A stretch of 64,000 nt of DNA from Lichenostomus cassidix (taxonomy: Eukaryota; Chordata; Aves; Passeriformes; Meliphagidae), in NCBI GenBank assembly GCA_008360975.2, contig CM039189.1, forward strand, positions 13,396,056 to 13,460,055. Reading direction: 5' to 3'. Under the pieces are notes generated by a model that saw nothing but the letters and a program-made list of their open reading frames with translations, searched no databases and had not been told where the DNA came from. Shown here in pieces: positions 39,101 to 52,900 of the stretch (position 1 is its first letter; each line of letters begins with the position of its first letter). Made by a program: the position numbers and the translations under genes.

Positions 39101-40840
39101 GACAGCAGGGGTTTTATAAGAGCTCTCCAGGCTGGAACTCTACTCCCCAGTATCACCTAGGTTGTTTCAGAGAGATTAGGACAGTACTAAAAGGACAGGT
39201 ATTACAGAATAAACAACCAATTCTGGAATGAAATGGTTCCATGAAAAGATAAGCCCTTGCTTCTTAAAACCCTCACCATTCAACAGACAGTAAAATTAAC
39301 ATCAAACCAACCAACCAAGACTTCCCTTCATTCAGTGGGCCAGGAAGGAAGAAAACACCTTTTTCTCTTCTTTCATATTGCCCATTCTCTACAGACCTGA
39401 CCAGTCAAATCAAGCAAGGCGCTGTCAGATTTGCCTAGACTGCAACATTTATACTGTATCACTGATTTCCCAAACAGTGCCTGTCAACATTTAGACAAGG
39501 GGCTGAAATCCACTATCCAATCTCATCAGTACAGGAGAAATACACATGCTGTAGCATTCTTTAGATTAAGCCCAAATGTTAACGTGTTCATTTCTGCCAT
39601 CAAGCTTTCCTCAATATACACACAGTAATTAAAAACAAACAAAAAATCATAAATAGGCAATAATTTGACACTCGTAAATTCTCTGCAAGGAAAGCAAAGG
39701 AAGCCTGACCCCATAAAAAGGGATGTACAATGACTGGAGGCCATCCTTAGAAAGCATTGTAATCTTCATTAAAAAAAGCTCTTGTCCATAATGCAATATG
39801 TGCCACTTAAATAATAAAGACCTCTTCTTTTAACCTTGTATTTCACATTTGCTAAACTGGAAGAACCAGTTTAACCTAGAAGTCTTTGTGTATAATCTTC
39901 ATTTCTTGTCTGTCCTCTTTTGTTTTTATCCTACATTCTGTGTGTATACAGCTGGTATATAAAGAACCTTATCCTGAACAGAACTAAAAATCACTCAGAA
40001 ATCCTCACTGTAAAAAGAAATTGCTGCCTTATAAGATTAATCTGTTGAAAAACGGGTTTTTTTAAAAGCTGCAAAAAATGTAGAAACTGGCTATGTTTAA
40101 AGTCAAGGTTAGCTGCTGAACTCATGAAAAAGACACACAGGGTTTGTGTCATCAAACAAGAGATGATTAGTTTCTCAGTCCCAGAGTGTCATTTCACAAA
40201 TCTTTGATAACCTCATCAGGTGAGATAACTCAAGTCAGTTCACATTTCAAAGATAATGCCTGAAATAATTGCCTTATCAAAAGTAATGAGGATTATAAAA
40301 GACAAAAAGTTGCAATTTTATTAAAACAAACATGAAAAATATTTTTGAAATAAATTCTAGGTGTTCTTATGTATTTTAAAGCATCATTTTTACCTACAAA
40401 TTTAAGACCACATTGCATTTTTGCAGATGGCAAAATCACAAACAAATCAGCTTTTCTTTCTAAACATTTGCTTTCTTTAAGTTTAGGTACAAGTTCAGAT
40501 CCAACACCACATAATAGTATATGACTTTTTAAAATTATGTAGAACACGAATTTATGGCAAATGATGCAGCAGGTACCAGTATTCTGACGTTGATTACCTG
40601 AACCTGAGTTATCTAAAATTCCTGCTAGCTGAAATAAGGTTGTATGCTGCTGTACCTAACTATCAGGGGAACTTATTTAACATTATTAACTGAAACCCTG
40701 ATCCTCTGAATTCATGTTCCCACTGACATTTGGATTATTAAACCTATAACTGCTCTCAAAAAAGAAAAGGCTAAAATGAGCTAAGAGGCAAAGACTTTTC
40801 TAATGACTTTGTTATTTTAAAAAGAATGCCAGGTGCTTAC
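36131..40840. other. Unique non-coding DNA, no gene seen
   Basis: About 4.7 kb. A degenerate AT-rich tandem patch lies at 36940-37000. A G+C-richer patch near 37780-38150 is open on both strands at once (152 codons plus, 171 codons minus). This is what stop-poor composition gives by chance, and neither frame has a domain. Confidence 0.45.
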
Positions 40841-40902
40841 CCAGGCAAGTAGAAGCCAGAGTCCCCCAGCTCGAATGGCCTACGGTGCTCTCGGCCACGA
40901 TG
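40841..40902 (-). other. Candidate 62-nt exon (minus strand)
   Basis: On the minus strand a pyrimidine-rich acceptor ending CTTCCAG precedes the stretch, and a donor CTGG|GTAAGC follows it. The 62 nt between are open in two of three frames and hold several CpGs in an otherwise CpG-poor area, which hints at constraint. No protein family is recognised from about 20 residues. Splice-like pairs occur by chance at this window size, so this is a weak call. It could belong to a long non-coding RNA. Confidence 0.22.
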
Positions 40903-41230
40903 CTGGAAGGCACAGCAAGGCCTGAGACGTGAGGTACAAGAGTTACAGTAATGTGATTACACGGCTGCATAGCTCAGGAATGTGAAAATCCTGATGGTTC
41001 AGTTGCAACTCTGCAGGTCTTTTTGTGTGTGTAATTATTATTGATTTACTTCTTGACAGAATCTCAGAGAAAGCACCAAAAAAAAAATCCAGATGTAAAT
41101 GCAGGTTTTAAATGGTATTTTCATTTGGCATTAATTGTTTTAATGATATTTTTATTCTGCTAAGATATAATTTTTTTCTCTGACTTCAACTTATCACATA
41201 CTGCGCTTTAGCAAAATGAAGCAATCAAGT

Positions 41231-41358
41231 GTGGAATGGGCACTGAAGGCAAAGACTCAATAAAAGAGCAGCATGCTTTTCAATCTGGCCTTTTAAAACA
41301 TCCACTATCAGAGGGTTTTGGAGGTTTAAGGGATTAGATACCATGACACATCTGTCAG
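41231..41358 (+). repeat. Dispersed element, copy B
   Basis: Homologous, in the same orientation, to 24511-24648 (see copy A). The blocks 'agcagcatg', 'gttttggag', 'gggattaga' and the identical 16-bp ATGACACATCTGTCAG core all occur in the same order with similar spacing. Flanking sequence left of 41231 and right of 41358 does not match copy A, so the duplicated unit is about 130 bp. Confidence 0.75.
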
Positions 41359-42337
41359 ATTATTATGTAAGAAAACTCTCCTGCTGTTTTCTGTGGGGAC
41401 AATATCTGCTGTGAACATTTTTTTAAAAAATTAAAAACAAAAAGACACAAAAAAGGCAATATTTCATTTGCCTCAAAGTGTTTTTTCATGGGAAAAAAAA
41501 AAAAGATAACTTATTTTTCCTGGCCTAAAATCAAATTATATTTAGCACTCTGACTGCAGGCTTCTGTCTGAATATGGATTAGCAGAATACACATGCTTTT
41601 ACTGTTCACAACAGAGATTATGCAAAGATATCAGGATTTGTAGGTTGGCCTAACTTAGCTATAATTTACAGAGCCAGGAATCACTGACAGCATGCAAAGA
41701 ATTGCAGCGAAATGTGAAATGATAATTCATGTTACATTCCGGCTACATGCCTAAAACCATTGTAAATGACTGCTAAATTTAGGAAGCTTTTCTTTCTACA
41801 ACAAAAGCCAAAATAATTTTATGAAAAATATCATCCTACTGCTCATATGCTTTGTTTGGGTAACACAAATACATCTTTTCAGTGGTGTGGCAGCAGTGTC
41901 CACATCCTGCTGCTGAGGGCACTGCAGAGCAACAACCCGTCTCCAAATTCACATCACACATGGCTGGAAAGCTGCAACTTCATTAAAATTATTATGAGAA
42001 GCAGAAGTCTGAAGCCATCATCCACCACCAGTTGGATACTACAGATTTAAACAATTATTGTAAGTTCTGTATTGGTCCATTCTGATCTTCAAGTTCTGCA
42101 ATTCTCGTGCCCCTGCTGTGGCTCTTTTAGACATCTCACCCTTACAGCAGGGGACTAGATGATGCAGGGCTGTTTAGGTGGTAAGAGCTACAGTACTGTG
42201 TTACACAAACAAGTCACAGAGGCAAACACAGCAAGAGCTGAATTGGATGTTTCTCCTGTTCCAATAATTTTTCTCTCTCCTAGCACCTGAAATCTACCTT
42301 TGCCAGGAATTCCATTACCAACTGCACAAAGCATTTT
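41359..42337. other. Unique DNA, possibly enhancer-like
   Basis: Repeat-free. The stretch 41520-41780 has ATTA, TGCAAA and TGACAG strings and a texture like conserved non-coding DNA, but no direct evidence of function. No gene is seen. Confidence 0.3.
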
Positions 42338-42369
42338 AGATTCTGCTTTGCATAGATTCTGCTTTGCAT
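42338..42369. repeat. Two-copy 16-bp tandem duplication
   Basis: The unit AGATTCTGCTTTGCAT occurs twice without a gap (42338-42353 and 42354-42369), a recent replication-slippage duplication. Confidence 0.9.
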
Positions 42370-45300
42370 AGACAGATGGACAGAAAATAGTTGTCAATAG
42401 ATAGAAGCTAGAAAGAGACAAACTAAAAATAATCAAATACCTGGAACACCACTAAAGGTTACGATTGGGGGGAACAGATAGGGTTTTTTTTAAATAGACA
42501 TATACATATATATAGATATATAAAGTTTCTCCCAAACCTGACCTTCACAGGAGCACAGTATGAACATGAAAAGTAATCCCTGCTCAAGGATCAATCCTGT
42601 TTTTTATACTGACATTACCACAATTTGGAGCTACAGGGTTCCAGCCTCAAGCCCTAACCCATTACTCTCAAAAGGTGCAGGCCAAAGCAAGAAACTCCTG
42701 TACAACTGCACAGAGTATTTTAGGGCACTTCCTGAGCACAGGAAGTTCTCAGCACAGACACACTCATTTGCTTAATATTTCAAAAACGTTATCCCACTTA
42801 CACAGTGGCCCTCATTTCTCCTTGTTTTCCCTACACCTTCTGTGAGTGGGAACCTAAAGGAAGGGTGGTTTTGGCCATACAAACTCACTTCACCAAAACT
42901 TCCCCAAATTTACCATCCAGGACTGGCAGTTTCATTGTTTCGCTCTTGGCATTTCCGTAAACCAGAGCATCCTGAGCAGAAGGTTTGCATGGACCAAAGA
43001 GCAGAGCAACAAGAGCCATGAAAATATACACTTCACTCTAAATAAGAATGGTTCATTATTTCTCACAACATGAGAAAGTAGATTGATGAATATATAACTT
43101 GTTAGTAAAGGATAAGCACGCTTTGTTCACAGGAATTGTACAAACTTAGTCTGGAAACATTGAGTCATATTTTGTCTCTGTGTGTACCACGGGCATTCAT
43201 AGTGAAGTCAGTTTAATTCACATTGATAATTTAGCACAGTTAAATACTTAAAATACCATTCATGGCTGATTATGTACATACATAGACAACTACTATAGTG
43301 AGTAAAAAGTTCGTTAACATTTTTCACAAAAAATGGTTTCTAGGAAACTAAGTGCAAAAATGTAGATTCAGAAATCCATGGGGTCTCTTGTTTAGATGTC
43401 TCCTGTGCAAACGCTCGTCTCTCAGCTGGGTTCCCTAGTCTGACTGTATTACCCATGATGAATCTCATTAATCTAGAAAGAGGGAATACTCTTTCCACAT
43501 ACTGGAAGTCAGAATTAGGAAAGTGAGTTCAGTCTATAAAACCAAGCGGTCCATAAGGTCGCACAGCAGCTTTCCTGAATTCAGCTTTTTAAACTGTGCC
43601 AACACCTCTCATTTGGACAGAATCACTGTACCCCTACTCTGTGGAAAACTAGCCAAAATTCTGTTGCAAGACCCCATACCTTTGCAACAGGAGTTTCAAA
43701 AATGCTCTGTTTCAGTCTGAGATGTGAAACATCCAGAGTCCTAAGGCTTGAAAGATTCAGCAGCTCCAGAATTACTACTCTGTGCTTCTTTCAAATGATT
43801 ATTTAGTCTGTAAATATTTGGAAAAAGGATGATGTCTTGGCTGGTAGTCAGAAAAACAGTTTTTATTGAAAAACCCAGTCTTCCAGAAGTCTGGATTTAA
43901 TTATTTTGAGCAAAATTCATGTGTGTACATGCATGTACATCTGTAAAGATATACACATTTTGTCTCCTTTACATGCAGTCCTTACATTTAGACTTTGGGC
44001 AGCTTATGCAGACATCTCTTCTAGTTGGAGTGAAAAACAGGTTCAATCCAATGTTTATAAGCAGCTGGCAAAGAGATGTGAGAGTGGCTCTTCAGGGGCA
44101 AAGTCTGCCTGGCACACACAGGGTCACTCTCTGTGCACAGAGGTCTCAGATGAAGAGCTACTTATTCCAGCAGACACACCACAACAAACAAACGCAGGCT
44201 CAAAGCCTCCGGCACAGCCAAATCTTGCTGCATCTTTGCTCAGCTCTCTGGAGCCCAGTATACTCTCACTGCCACACCAAGCATCTATCAGGGCTTCCCT
44301 TTTGTTCTTCACAGGGAACTTGCACAGAGTACTGAAGTCTGAAATTAACTATTTATTATCTTTAAACAAAAGTAAGTAGGGCACATACATTCAAAAACGC
44401 AGGCTACAGAATACTATTTCCTTGTCAGTGATGCCCACAGCTCATCCTTCCTGGCTCCAGCAAACCTTTCATGCAAGGCTTCTGCTAAAACCACCATCAT
44501 TTTCTTTGTCTCTGGCCACATTTAAATTCAAACTTACTCCTATTTTACATACATCTCATATTTCATTTCTGTTACTATGCATCATCCACATTGCTAATAA
44601 CCATGATGGGATGATGGTTTTGCTACAGCATTTTTTCAGCATTTTCTTTTCCTGTTTTCCTGTACTCTGACCCTCTCCATCCTGCTACAGGCCTGAAGAT
44701 GTTGCTCAGCTGACTTTTTGCTGGACTCCCTTAAGTGAATCCTAGTAAAGCCATTTGGACTACAGGATCTGTTCAAGAGTCTTTGCGGAGTTCAGTACTT
44801 GCCTGAGACCATCCATGCTGTTGAGTTGTTGGTGGCCACTGGCACAAACTGCACATGGGAACTCCAGCTCTATCACCACCCAAGGACCCCCGGCCACAGA
44901 ATGCCCTCCCAAACATGGGTCTCCTGCGTGCAGCCAGAGTTACTGTACTGAAGAAGTGTCTATTACTAGGACATTGGAAGTGGCTGGAAAGTTTAGAGAT
45001 CTTCGTTTCTACTGGCTTAGCAGTAATGTAGCTGTAACAAACTTGGATCCATTTCAATTCAACCTCTGAACTAACAAGGAAAAAGTCATCAAACGATTCA
45101 TTCTTTCCTGCATACAAGAAAGAGGAGAAAACTTCCCTTCTCAGCCTGGTACAGGACAGTCTGTTGCTCATCTCTCCCTTTCCCACTGCAGTAAGGTCTC
45201 CTCTCGTTTCAGCCTACAAAGATCCCCAGATCTAACGCTGCTCTAAACGTCACAAGACCATGCCCCAAACTCCTTGATCTCAGCCAAGGGCCACAGGGTA

Positions 45301-48087
45301 CACTAATACATAGACAACACAAAGAACCAACTTGCTAATAACCAACCCCAAATCCAAGGTACAAGAAATCACACAGGTAGGTTTTGGACACTGCAGGTAA
45401 GTACTTCCAAAAACAACCTCATGCATTACAAATTCCTTGTTCTTTTATTCTGAGGATTGTTTAGTTTTGATTTTAAAAAGTTCACAGCCACTAATTCAAT
45501 ATGGACATAACAGTTTAGGAGAGGGACTTCAAGAACTTCTGAACACTTCCCTAAATAACTGTATCTGAGTGCATTTATTAGCTTTGGGGCTAGAAGGATT
45601 ATTCAGCAAAATGAAACTGAGTATTAAATAAAATAGTCTACATACTCAGGATGGTGAGAAACACTAAGGCAAAAAAAAAAAAAAAACAAAGCTCATTTCT
45701 AGTCCTACAAGTGGTTTTTTTCCAAGTCAGTCAAACACATAGCTGATCTCATGACAAAGCATTTAATAAAACTAAAAATGTTAAGTACATTTTAATGACT
45801 TTAGCTAAAGAAAATTCATGAATACAAATTCTCCTGTTGAAAAAAGTTTCTAGCAGGAAAGAAAAGCAGCAATGTTTCAGAAAATGTCTAAGCATGTATC
45901 CTAAATGCAATCATAATGAATGAGGAAACATATTGTACATAAACATCTGAAAGACAAAAATATGATCCATAAAACATACATCATCAATAACTATAAACCT
46001 AAATAATAATTGCACCACATTCATCACATTCAGAGGCAGGTAAAATATAGACTCTAAAACAGAGGACAATATGTTCCTGCTTACAGTGTAAAATGGCCCC
46101 TTGCCTGAAGCACATCAGTGTGCCTATGTTGCTCTCTTTTGGTGAATGTGCAGTACTGACACAAATTTCTCGGTGCAACAATTCCAGCATTAAAAAAATA
46201 TTTATTCAACTCTGATTCCAAAACTGATCTTACATTTAACGTCTGATTTTAATCCTTTTAAAATGCTGATTCTTTTTTCATCATTATTACATCTAAGAAA
46301 AGGCTAATGATGCAAAACGTTAGTGCTTTTGTCGTAGCTCCTTCACCAGGCTTATATGCCACAGTCTACATTACCAAAGTGGCTTAAATACTTTATCTGC
46401 AGTACCTTATCTACCTGCACAAAAATATTAATCGAAAATATGTATGTTGAAAGGGGAGAATAATTTTGCAAAAAATACTATGATAAATTGCTTTGGGTCT
46501 TTCATATGGCAATGGAAGCTGTACTTTACTATTCTGGAGGTTAAGGAAGGACAAGCAAAGGCCAGCAAACAGTAAAGCATTCACTGAAAAATTCAGTGTA
46601 AATACAGTTGTTTGTGTGTAGTGGCAGAATAAACAGGATATGACAATTAAAGCAAACTGGTTTGTTCACTTCATGCTTGTTGAGAGAACCCCATCACAGT
46701 TCATAGAGCAGAGACCCAGCACAGCATCATAGCACAGTCCTTCCCATTTTCTCTACTCTCCTGCATCTCACCCTCAGTGAGCCTTCCTACCCTCATCATC
46801 CTCCTGGTTTAAATTTTTCCTTGGCCAACACCTTCTCACCAGTGATATCTCTATATCCTTGTCTTCCTCAGCTGTTGTCCTATTTTGTCTCCTCTGTGTT
46901 AGCCTGTTTGCTTGTACATATGTTGTGCTATAAAAGTGTTTAATAGTAATCCCTGTCCTTTCCACCTGGGCTGCACAGAACTGCAGTAATAATGTTTATA
47001 ACCAATTCTGTGTGGTAGTTATACAGAGCCCAGTAACCTTCAGGCTATTTCTCATTCGGGACAAATAATCTAAATTAAAGAGATTAATCCTTAGGGTACA
47101 CATGGACTTAAGGTACTAAAGGAGGGCAAATACTTTGCTCCATTTATTTTTGTGAAAAAGTCTAATCAACAAAGGACAGTCTTCTTAATTTGAGCACCTA
47201 AAATAAAGCTTTCAAACCTATATGCATAAAAATTGGTGAAAATTATTCCTCACTAACATGGGAGAATACTTACTGGTTCTCCTGGATTCCAATGGCACAA
47301 AATGAAATGCTCAGCATCTTTAAATCCTCTTTCTTTTAGTGAGATGTATTAATTGTGGTGGCATGTAATTTTAGCCACCACAGTTTGAAGGCTTTGTCCT
47401 CCTTTTGTGAACAACAAATAGAAACACATAAGTTTTGCCCAAGAACAAAAAAGTAGCTACTTGAAGACTTTGTGATACTCACAAAAATCTTATCTTTTAA
47501 CATATTTCAAAAAGCTACTCATCCCACTTGATCCAGATGCACCCACCAAATCTGTAAATGAAAGAAATCACACCCGAAGTGAGCGAGTTAAATCAATGAG
47601 AGTTTCTGAACCTCTTTAAAACTTCCGTAAAAATCTGGGAGGGAGCCTGTGTCGTTCAATTGCTGCATCCATACACAGAACACAGTAATAGCAGGAGAAA
47701 TATTGTGACCATGCCATTTCACTAGTATTCCCACTACAGCTGCTGCCCCAGGAGTAACTAGAAGTTATATTTAATGCAGATATCCTGATGAGCGAAATTT
47801 TAAACTAATTATTACATATAAATAGTGAAGAGAGAGATTAATGGAGCCATACTTCAGTCAAATGATTCTGCCAAAGTCATGAATGGTAACAACACAAACT
47901 GAGTAATTCACAAACAGCAACACACCTCTGTAGCAGAAATTGTAGTAGCTGTTCTAACTAACTGCCCAAACATGTATCTTTGCAACATACAACAGAATCA
48001 AAAAAATAGTGTAATTCAGGGGACAGGATCTACAGATAAGATCTGTAATAATGGAAACTGATATCAAGAGGAACAGAATGATTGTAA
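42370..48087. other. Unique non-coding DNA, no gene seen
   Basis: About 5.7 kb with an A-run at 45671-45686. Open frames at 43906-44379 (157 codons, overlapped by a second frame) and 44773-45186 (minus, 137 codons) have no domain and are mutually overlapped by others. A perfect CAG|GTAAGT donor string ends at 45402, but no good exon precedes it. Confidence 0.45.
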
Positions 48088-48425
48088 AATCATAGAATCA
48101 TCAAGGCTGCAAAAGACCTCTGTGATCAAGTCTAAGCACTGCCAAGTCCACTACTAAACGATATCCTTAAGAGCCACATCTGCATTTTTTTTTTTAATAT
48201 TTCCAGGAATGATGATTCTACCACATCCCAGGGCAGCCTGTCACAATGCTGGACCACCCTTTCAGTGAAGAAATTTTTCCTAATATCCATTCTAAATGTC
48301 CCCTCGTGCAATTTGAGGCTGTCTCCTCTTTTCACCTGGGAGAAAGCACTGTGCTGTCCTTCCAGGTAATTGGAGAGAGCATTAAGTTCCCTCCTGAGCT
48401 TCTTTTTCTCCAGGCTAAATGCCCC
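48088..48425 (-). mobile_element. CR1 LINE 3'-end fragment
   Basis: The plus strand begins with ATCATAGAATCATCAAGG, the reverse complement of the CR1 octamer tail, then runs through 'gcaaaagacctctgtgatca', 'acatcccagggcagcctgt', 'ccaccctttcagtgaagaaa' and 'tcctaatatccattctaaa' to 'tttctccaggctaaatgccc'. It is an intact-looking 3' end, 5'-truncated as usual. Confidence 0.92.
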
Positions 48426-49589
48426 CAAAACAATAGATGTGAAGAGTTACAGGAGAACTCTGCGAAATGATCTGCTACAGCACTTACCAGCCCCCTCAAC
48501 CCTACTCAAGCCCAGCATCAGACTGCTGCTTCTTCAGAGTAGCTTGGGGCAAAAAACAAGGAGGAGATAGCTGGCTCAGCACAAGGACGAACCTTGTGCA
48601 TGAGTGTTTGATATTAACGCTCCCTGGTCATGTGTTTTCTCAGGGTGCACTTGCAGTTTGTTGTACAGCCATAATTCTTTGTTTCTCACTTGAATACTGC
48701 TTGTCAGGACCTCAGTTGGGGTTGTGCAATCTCTTCAAGCTAGGCAGAAAACAGTGCTGGTCTAAAGGAAAAGTATGAATTGCCATGATAGTGACTTGTC
48801 ACTTGTGACACCAACTCCAACACAAGGCAGCACATTTTAAAGCTGCACTGCCATGTGTGAGAACTCAATTTTTCAAACAGTTGACAGAAGTTTAGCTCTA
48901 ATGCTTGCTAACATGGGCAGAATCTCAGTGATGACTACTCATCCTGCCCTGAGTTTGTCCAATCACTTGCTCCACTGAATACCACCCACTCCTGTATCTC
49001 TCTAGAAACCAGTCCCAGCAAACTGCAAGGCAATTTTCTACACAACACTATTCATTGTCTTGATGCCCACCCCATACAGCTCATCACCCTGCACGTTTTC
49101 CTTTTCTGCCAACCTGCAAGCCAGCCCTAGAGAGCAGGAGATACACTGTCTCAGCCTGGAGACCAAGCGGAAGGGAAAAGTAAGGCTCTGAACACTCTTG
49201 CAGGCTGGAGCTCTCTGCAGCTGGTGGGATGCAGCCTCTTACATCCATAACTCTCCACAGTTCAGACCAGTCAATTCACTGTCACTGATATAAATAACAA
49301 CTTAATTGAAATTATTTCAGTTGTAGTTCAGCCCAAACATGAACAAAAGGCAGAAATTTGCTGGTTACAGTCCCTCAACACAGCTGATATATCCGAGAAC
49401 AACTTTCTACCACTAAGGCTTTATTAAGGGTCACACAGATTATTTTGTCTTTTAATTTACAGTTTACAGAATAAATGCAAGGTTAAACACAAAATCCAAA
49501 TAACCTACAGTGAGTGGGTAAAAAATATCCTCAAATATTGAGCTTTAAAAATATAAATAAATAAATAGCCAATCAGTGTTTTTGCAATT
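48426..49589. other. Unique non-coding DNA
   Basis: The first 100 bases may be a decayed continuation of the CR1, but I cannot align them confidently. No gene is seen. Confidence 0.35.
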
Positions 49590-49920
49590 ATTCTAACTTT
49601 GATCTTTAAAATCTCCACGTTGATTTATATCCTATTGCTACAGAAATCAAATCATTTTTACAGTTGATAAACACCCAAGTTTACTAGTTAATTAAATCCT
49701 ATTTGGATTCCCCCCCCCTTCAATTTTAATGGAGCAAAAGTTTAAGCTTTTAATAGCAAAGGGGAGCAGCATTATATAATTCTTTCAGTTGATGTTCTTA
49801 ATTGCAATTACTGGTTTAAACTAGAGAACTCCTTTGGGGGCAGCTCAGGAATGGTTTTTCTTCTTTAACTGGAGCAGTAATTAGAAAATTCTTGGCTTTC
49901 CTATACCTGATAATCTACCT
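49590..49920. promoter_or_regulatory. Candidate conserved non-coding element
   Basis: A repeat-free, homeodomain-site-rich block with TTAATTAAAT near 49690, ATTA strings and a perfect 12-bp palindrome TAATTGCAATTA at 49799-49810. Paired or POU-type homeodomain proteins bind such inverted TAATT half-sites. The call is inference from motif density only. Confidence 0.25.
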
Positions 49921-52900
49921 TTTTCTCTTCCAAACAACTGCAAGTTTACCCTATCACTAAGATGATATGAACGAGGTTTGCAAGTTAATCCCCAGATTGT
50001 ATGTGACATACTTAGTTCATACAAGTTACACCTTAGTGACATTTCAGACTCCTGAATAACACTATTATTTTATGCTGCATTATAAAAGATACTAAAAATG
50101 CATTTTTCACCTGATGTCACACAATAAAAAAAATGTAGGAAAAGGAAACTGCTTTTAAAAAGGAGAAAGCTTAAAGAAAGCACATTTGGTTTGTGTTTTT
50201 GTAGGTAATAATTACAGGTTTCATACTGAAAGCATTTTTTACTAAGTGTCATCCACTGTGCTTCAAAAAGAAGCCCTCATGATACCAACTACTCAGCCTG
50301 AGCAATATCACAACCCAGTGGAACCTGACTGAAGTCAATTCAAAGCATCCTGTTTTCCAGAAACCATCATGGCACATTTCCTTGCAACCTGCCAGCCAAA
50401 TCCAGATAGCTGAAACCCCTTCACACCCCTGCTGCCCAGGCCATCTCCTCAGCAGATGACTGCCCACAGCTCTCACAGCCCCCAAGAGTTCCCACGAAGG
50501 TACAGAGGGGCAGCTGCAGAGCAGGGCTGGGCTTGCTTTGGTTACCTCTCAGGGCACAGGACACCACACCCTGAAGCTCTTGATGCAAGCTTAGCTTCCT
50601 CGTACTTCCTGTAGAGGAATGTTCCTCAAACTACTGTCTGACAACATCTGATTGCACAAATACTGCTGGCCCCCATATTCCACCTGATAACTTAACAAGA
50701 TTATAATTTTAAAAAACCAAAACAAACACCACACCACTTACTTGACATTAACTTGTAGAAAACTACTGCTGTCTTAAGCATTGCTTCTCAGTTAGGGAGG
50801 GCTAGGGTCATTTGCATGAACCTACAGTTTTGAAGAAAATAATTAAAATAATAATAAGAGGTAAGAAAAATAATCTTTGGTAGTGCTAAAATAATTCCTC
50901 TACTGCCATTGCACCACAAAACTTTAGTCTTTTGTGCTAAGGGGCTTGCAGTTGAAAATTGATTATTTCACCAGTGTTTTGAACAAGCAAAACCTGCAGG
51001 CTGAGAGAGCCCTCCCTGCTCAGAGCAGAGAATTATTTTTTATAAGCTTGCTCATGCAGACTTACAGAACCAAAATACAAACAAAGCCAATGTTTGAGGA
51101 ATGGCAGGAAGAGGATTCCTCTGCCTGACACAGACCCTGCTCTCAGCATCCTTACAGTTGGAAACACAGGTCACAGTGGAACTGTGACACTACTGACACC
51201 TGCTGAGGATGGGAACTGAAGCACAGCACAGCACTGGCAGTGTGACAGTGCAGTCTGCAGTGCCCTGGTGATTTGTCACATGGCTCCATTGCTGTCAGAT
51301 TCCCACATAAAGTGCCTGAACTAGAAATAATCTCAGCACTCAGTAGTTTAAGACCAAGATGACCAAAATGTGAAACCCTTTCTCCCCATATAATAGCAAA
51401 TCTGGATATTAAATATTATAGGTGTACAGACACAAGAAAGGAGCATTGCTGCACTACAGTTACTAGACTGAAGAGGTTCACTAGTAGGTGTGCAATGAAA
51501 GCCAAGTTGCTTCAGAAAGACGGTATTTTATTTAAAAAGAATAAAACACAGTAGCACTATACATGAGAGTACAATTTAGGGTTGATTAAATAATTGAAGT
51601 GTTATACTTCCTGCTGAGGCTCTGCAAGCTAAGCTGCAACTCAGGTGAGGTACAAATTCCTAAATAACAAAAATGCTGACGTGACAATATGCATATTAGA
51701 GTTACTGGATGTTGTTATTGTTGATACAAAACCAAAGATATACAATTGTCCTCCCAGAATTTTAGAACAAGTTATATGGCTTCCAACTCACAGAAAAGTG
51801 TATACCAGCTTTATTTACTTGAATTTACAATAATAAACAGTAAATCTATCCTCACCATGTTATTCCAGCCTACACAGGAGAAAAAAAATTACTGTGAAAT
51901 AGATCTAATCACTGCAAAAGCTTGACTGAGAGCCAAGCCTCTTCACAACATAGGTGTTTCTCAAGTAAGAGTAGACAACCAATTACTTCAGCATTCTAAT
52001 CCTAAGTAGGTTTTCTATTATCATTAACAATACTGAATTGGTGTACTTGAAAGAAGACACACAACAGGCAGAGGTGTTGCAGAGTGTAATAATTGGAAAC
52101 CATTTGGGCAACTGAAACATGCTTTCTGTAAAAGAGCTGTATTCAAACACAGACAAGAACATATCCTTGCATAGCTTGAACACTGGTTCACATCAGATGG
52201 TGATTCACATTTCTATTAAAGCTTTTTCCTCAAACCCAGATTTGTTAGCATTTGGAAATTATGAGATTGATATAAAGCTTACTGTTTCCTCCACTTGAGT
52301 GGGCTGGAGGTGGAGGGAAGGAAGGGAAGAAAAACCGCAAAGTGTCACAACTTAGAAGAACAGGCTGAGTTAGCAACACCCTCCTTTACCACAGTGAACA
52401 GCCACCCTACTCTGACAGCTGCAACAATGAGTGCCAGAAGACACCAACAGCTTGGAAGATGGCTAGTATAGAACTACTGCACTTACCCTGCTTTTCAAAA
52501 ACATTCCCTTGCTACCTATGTTCCCATTATTCACCAGCTGTGACCAGAACTGTCATACTCAGTGGCACACCTGTGGAGCAAAGCATTTGGCTTCTCAGTT
52601 GGTCAAAAGGCATGCCACAGCTGAAAAAGTTAGGGATTCCTGTGCTTCAAAACAGAAGCAGAGGGCATGGTGACAGGCGAGGAACATACACACTGAATCC
52701 ACTGCAGATGGAAGTAAAGGTAAGCACCAACTCTATGTCTGGTGTGCCACATAGTCAAATTTAGTGAGTATAACCCAACCACACAGCTTTAGGCAGTCAT
52801 TGTGATTACTCTGGCAAACCATCCCACAGATTAACTAAATTAAGTTTGGAAAGATGCTGTCAGGTCCATTTTACCAATAGTGGTAGGAGTTAAGTGCCAA

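Noticed and set aside
48132..48428. 98-codon minus frame
   Set aside because: It is the translation of the CR1 3' region, which does not encode protein.
52459..52730. Splice-donor-like strings suggesting exons near 52.5-52.7 kb
   Set aside because: Acceptor partners are weak and the enclosed frames show nothing. Such pairs occur by chance at this scale.
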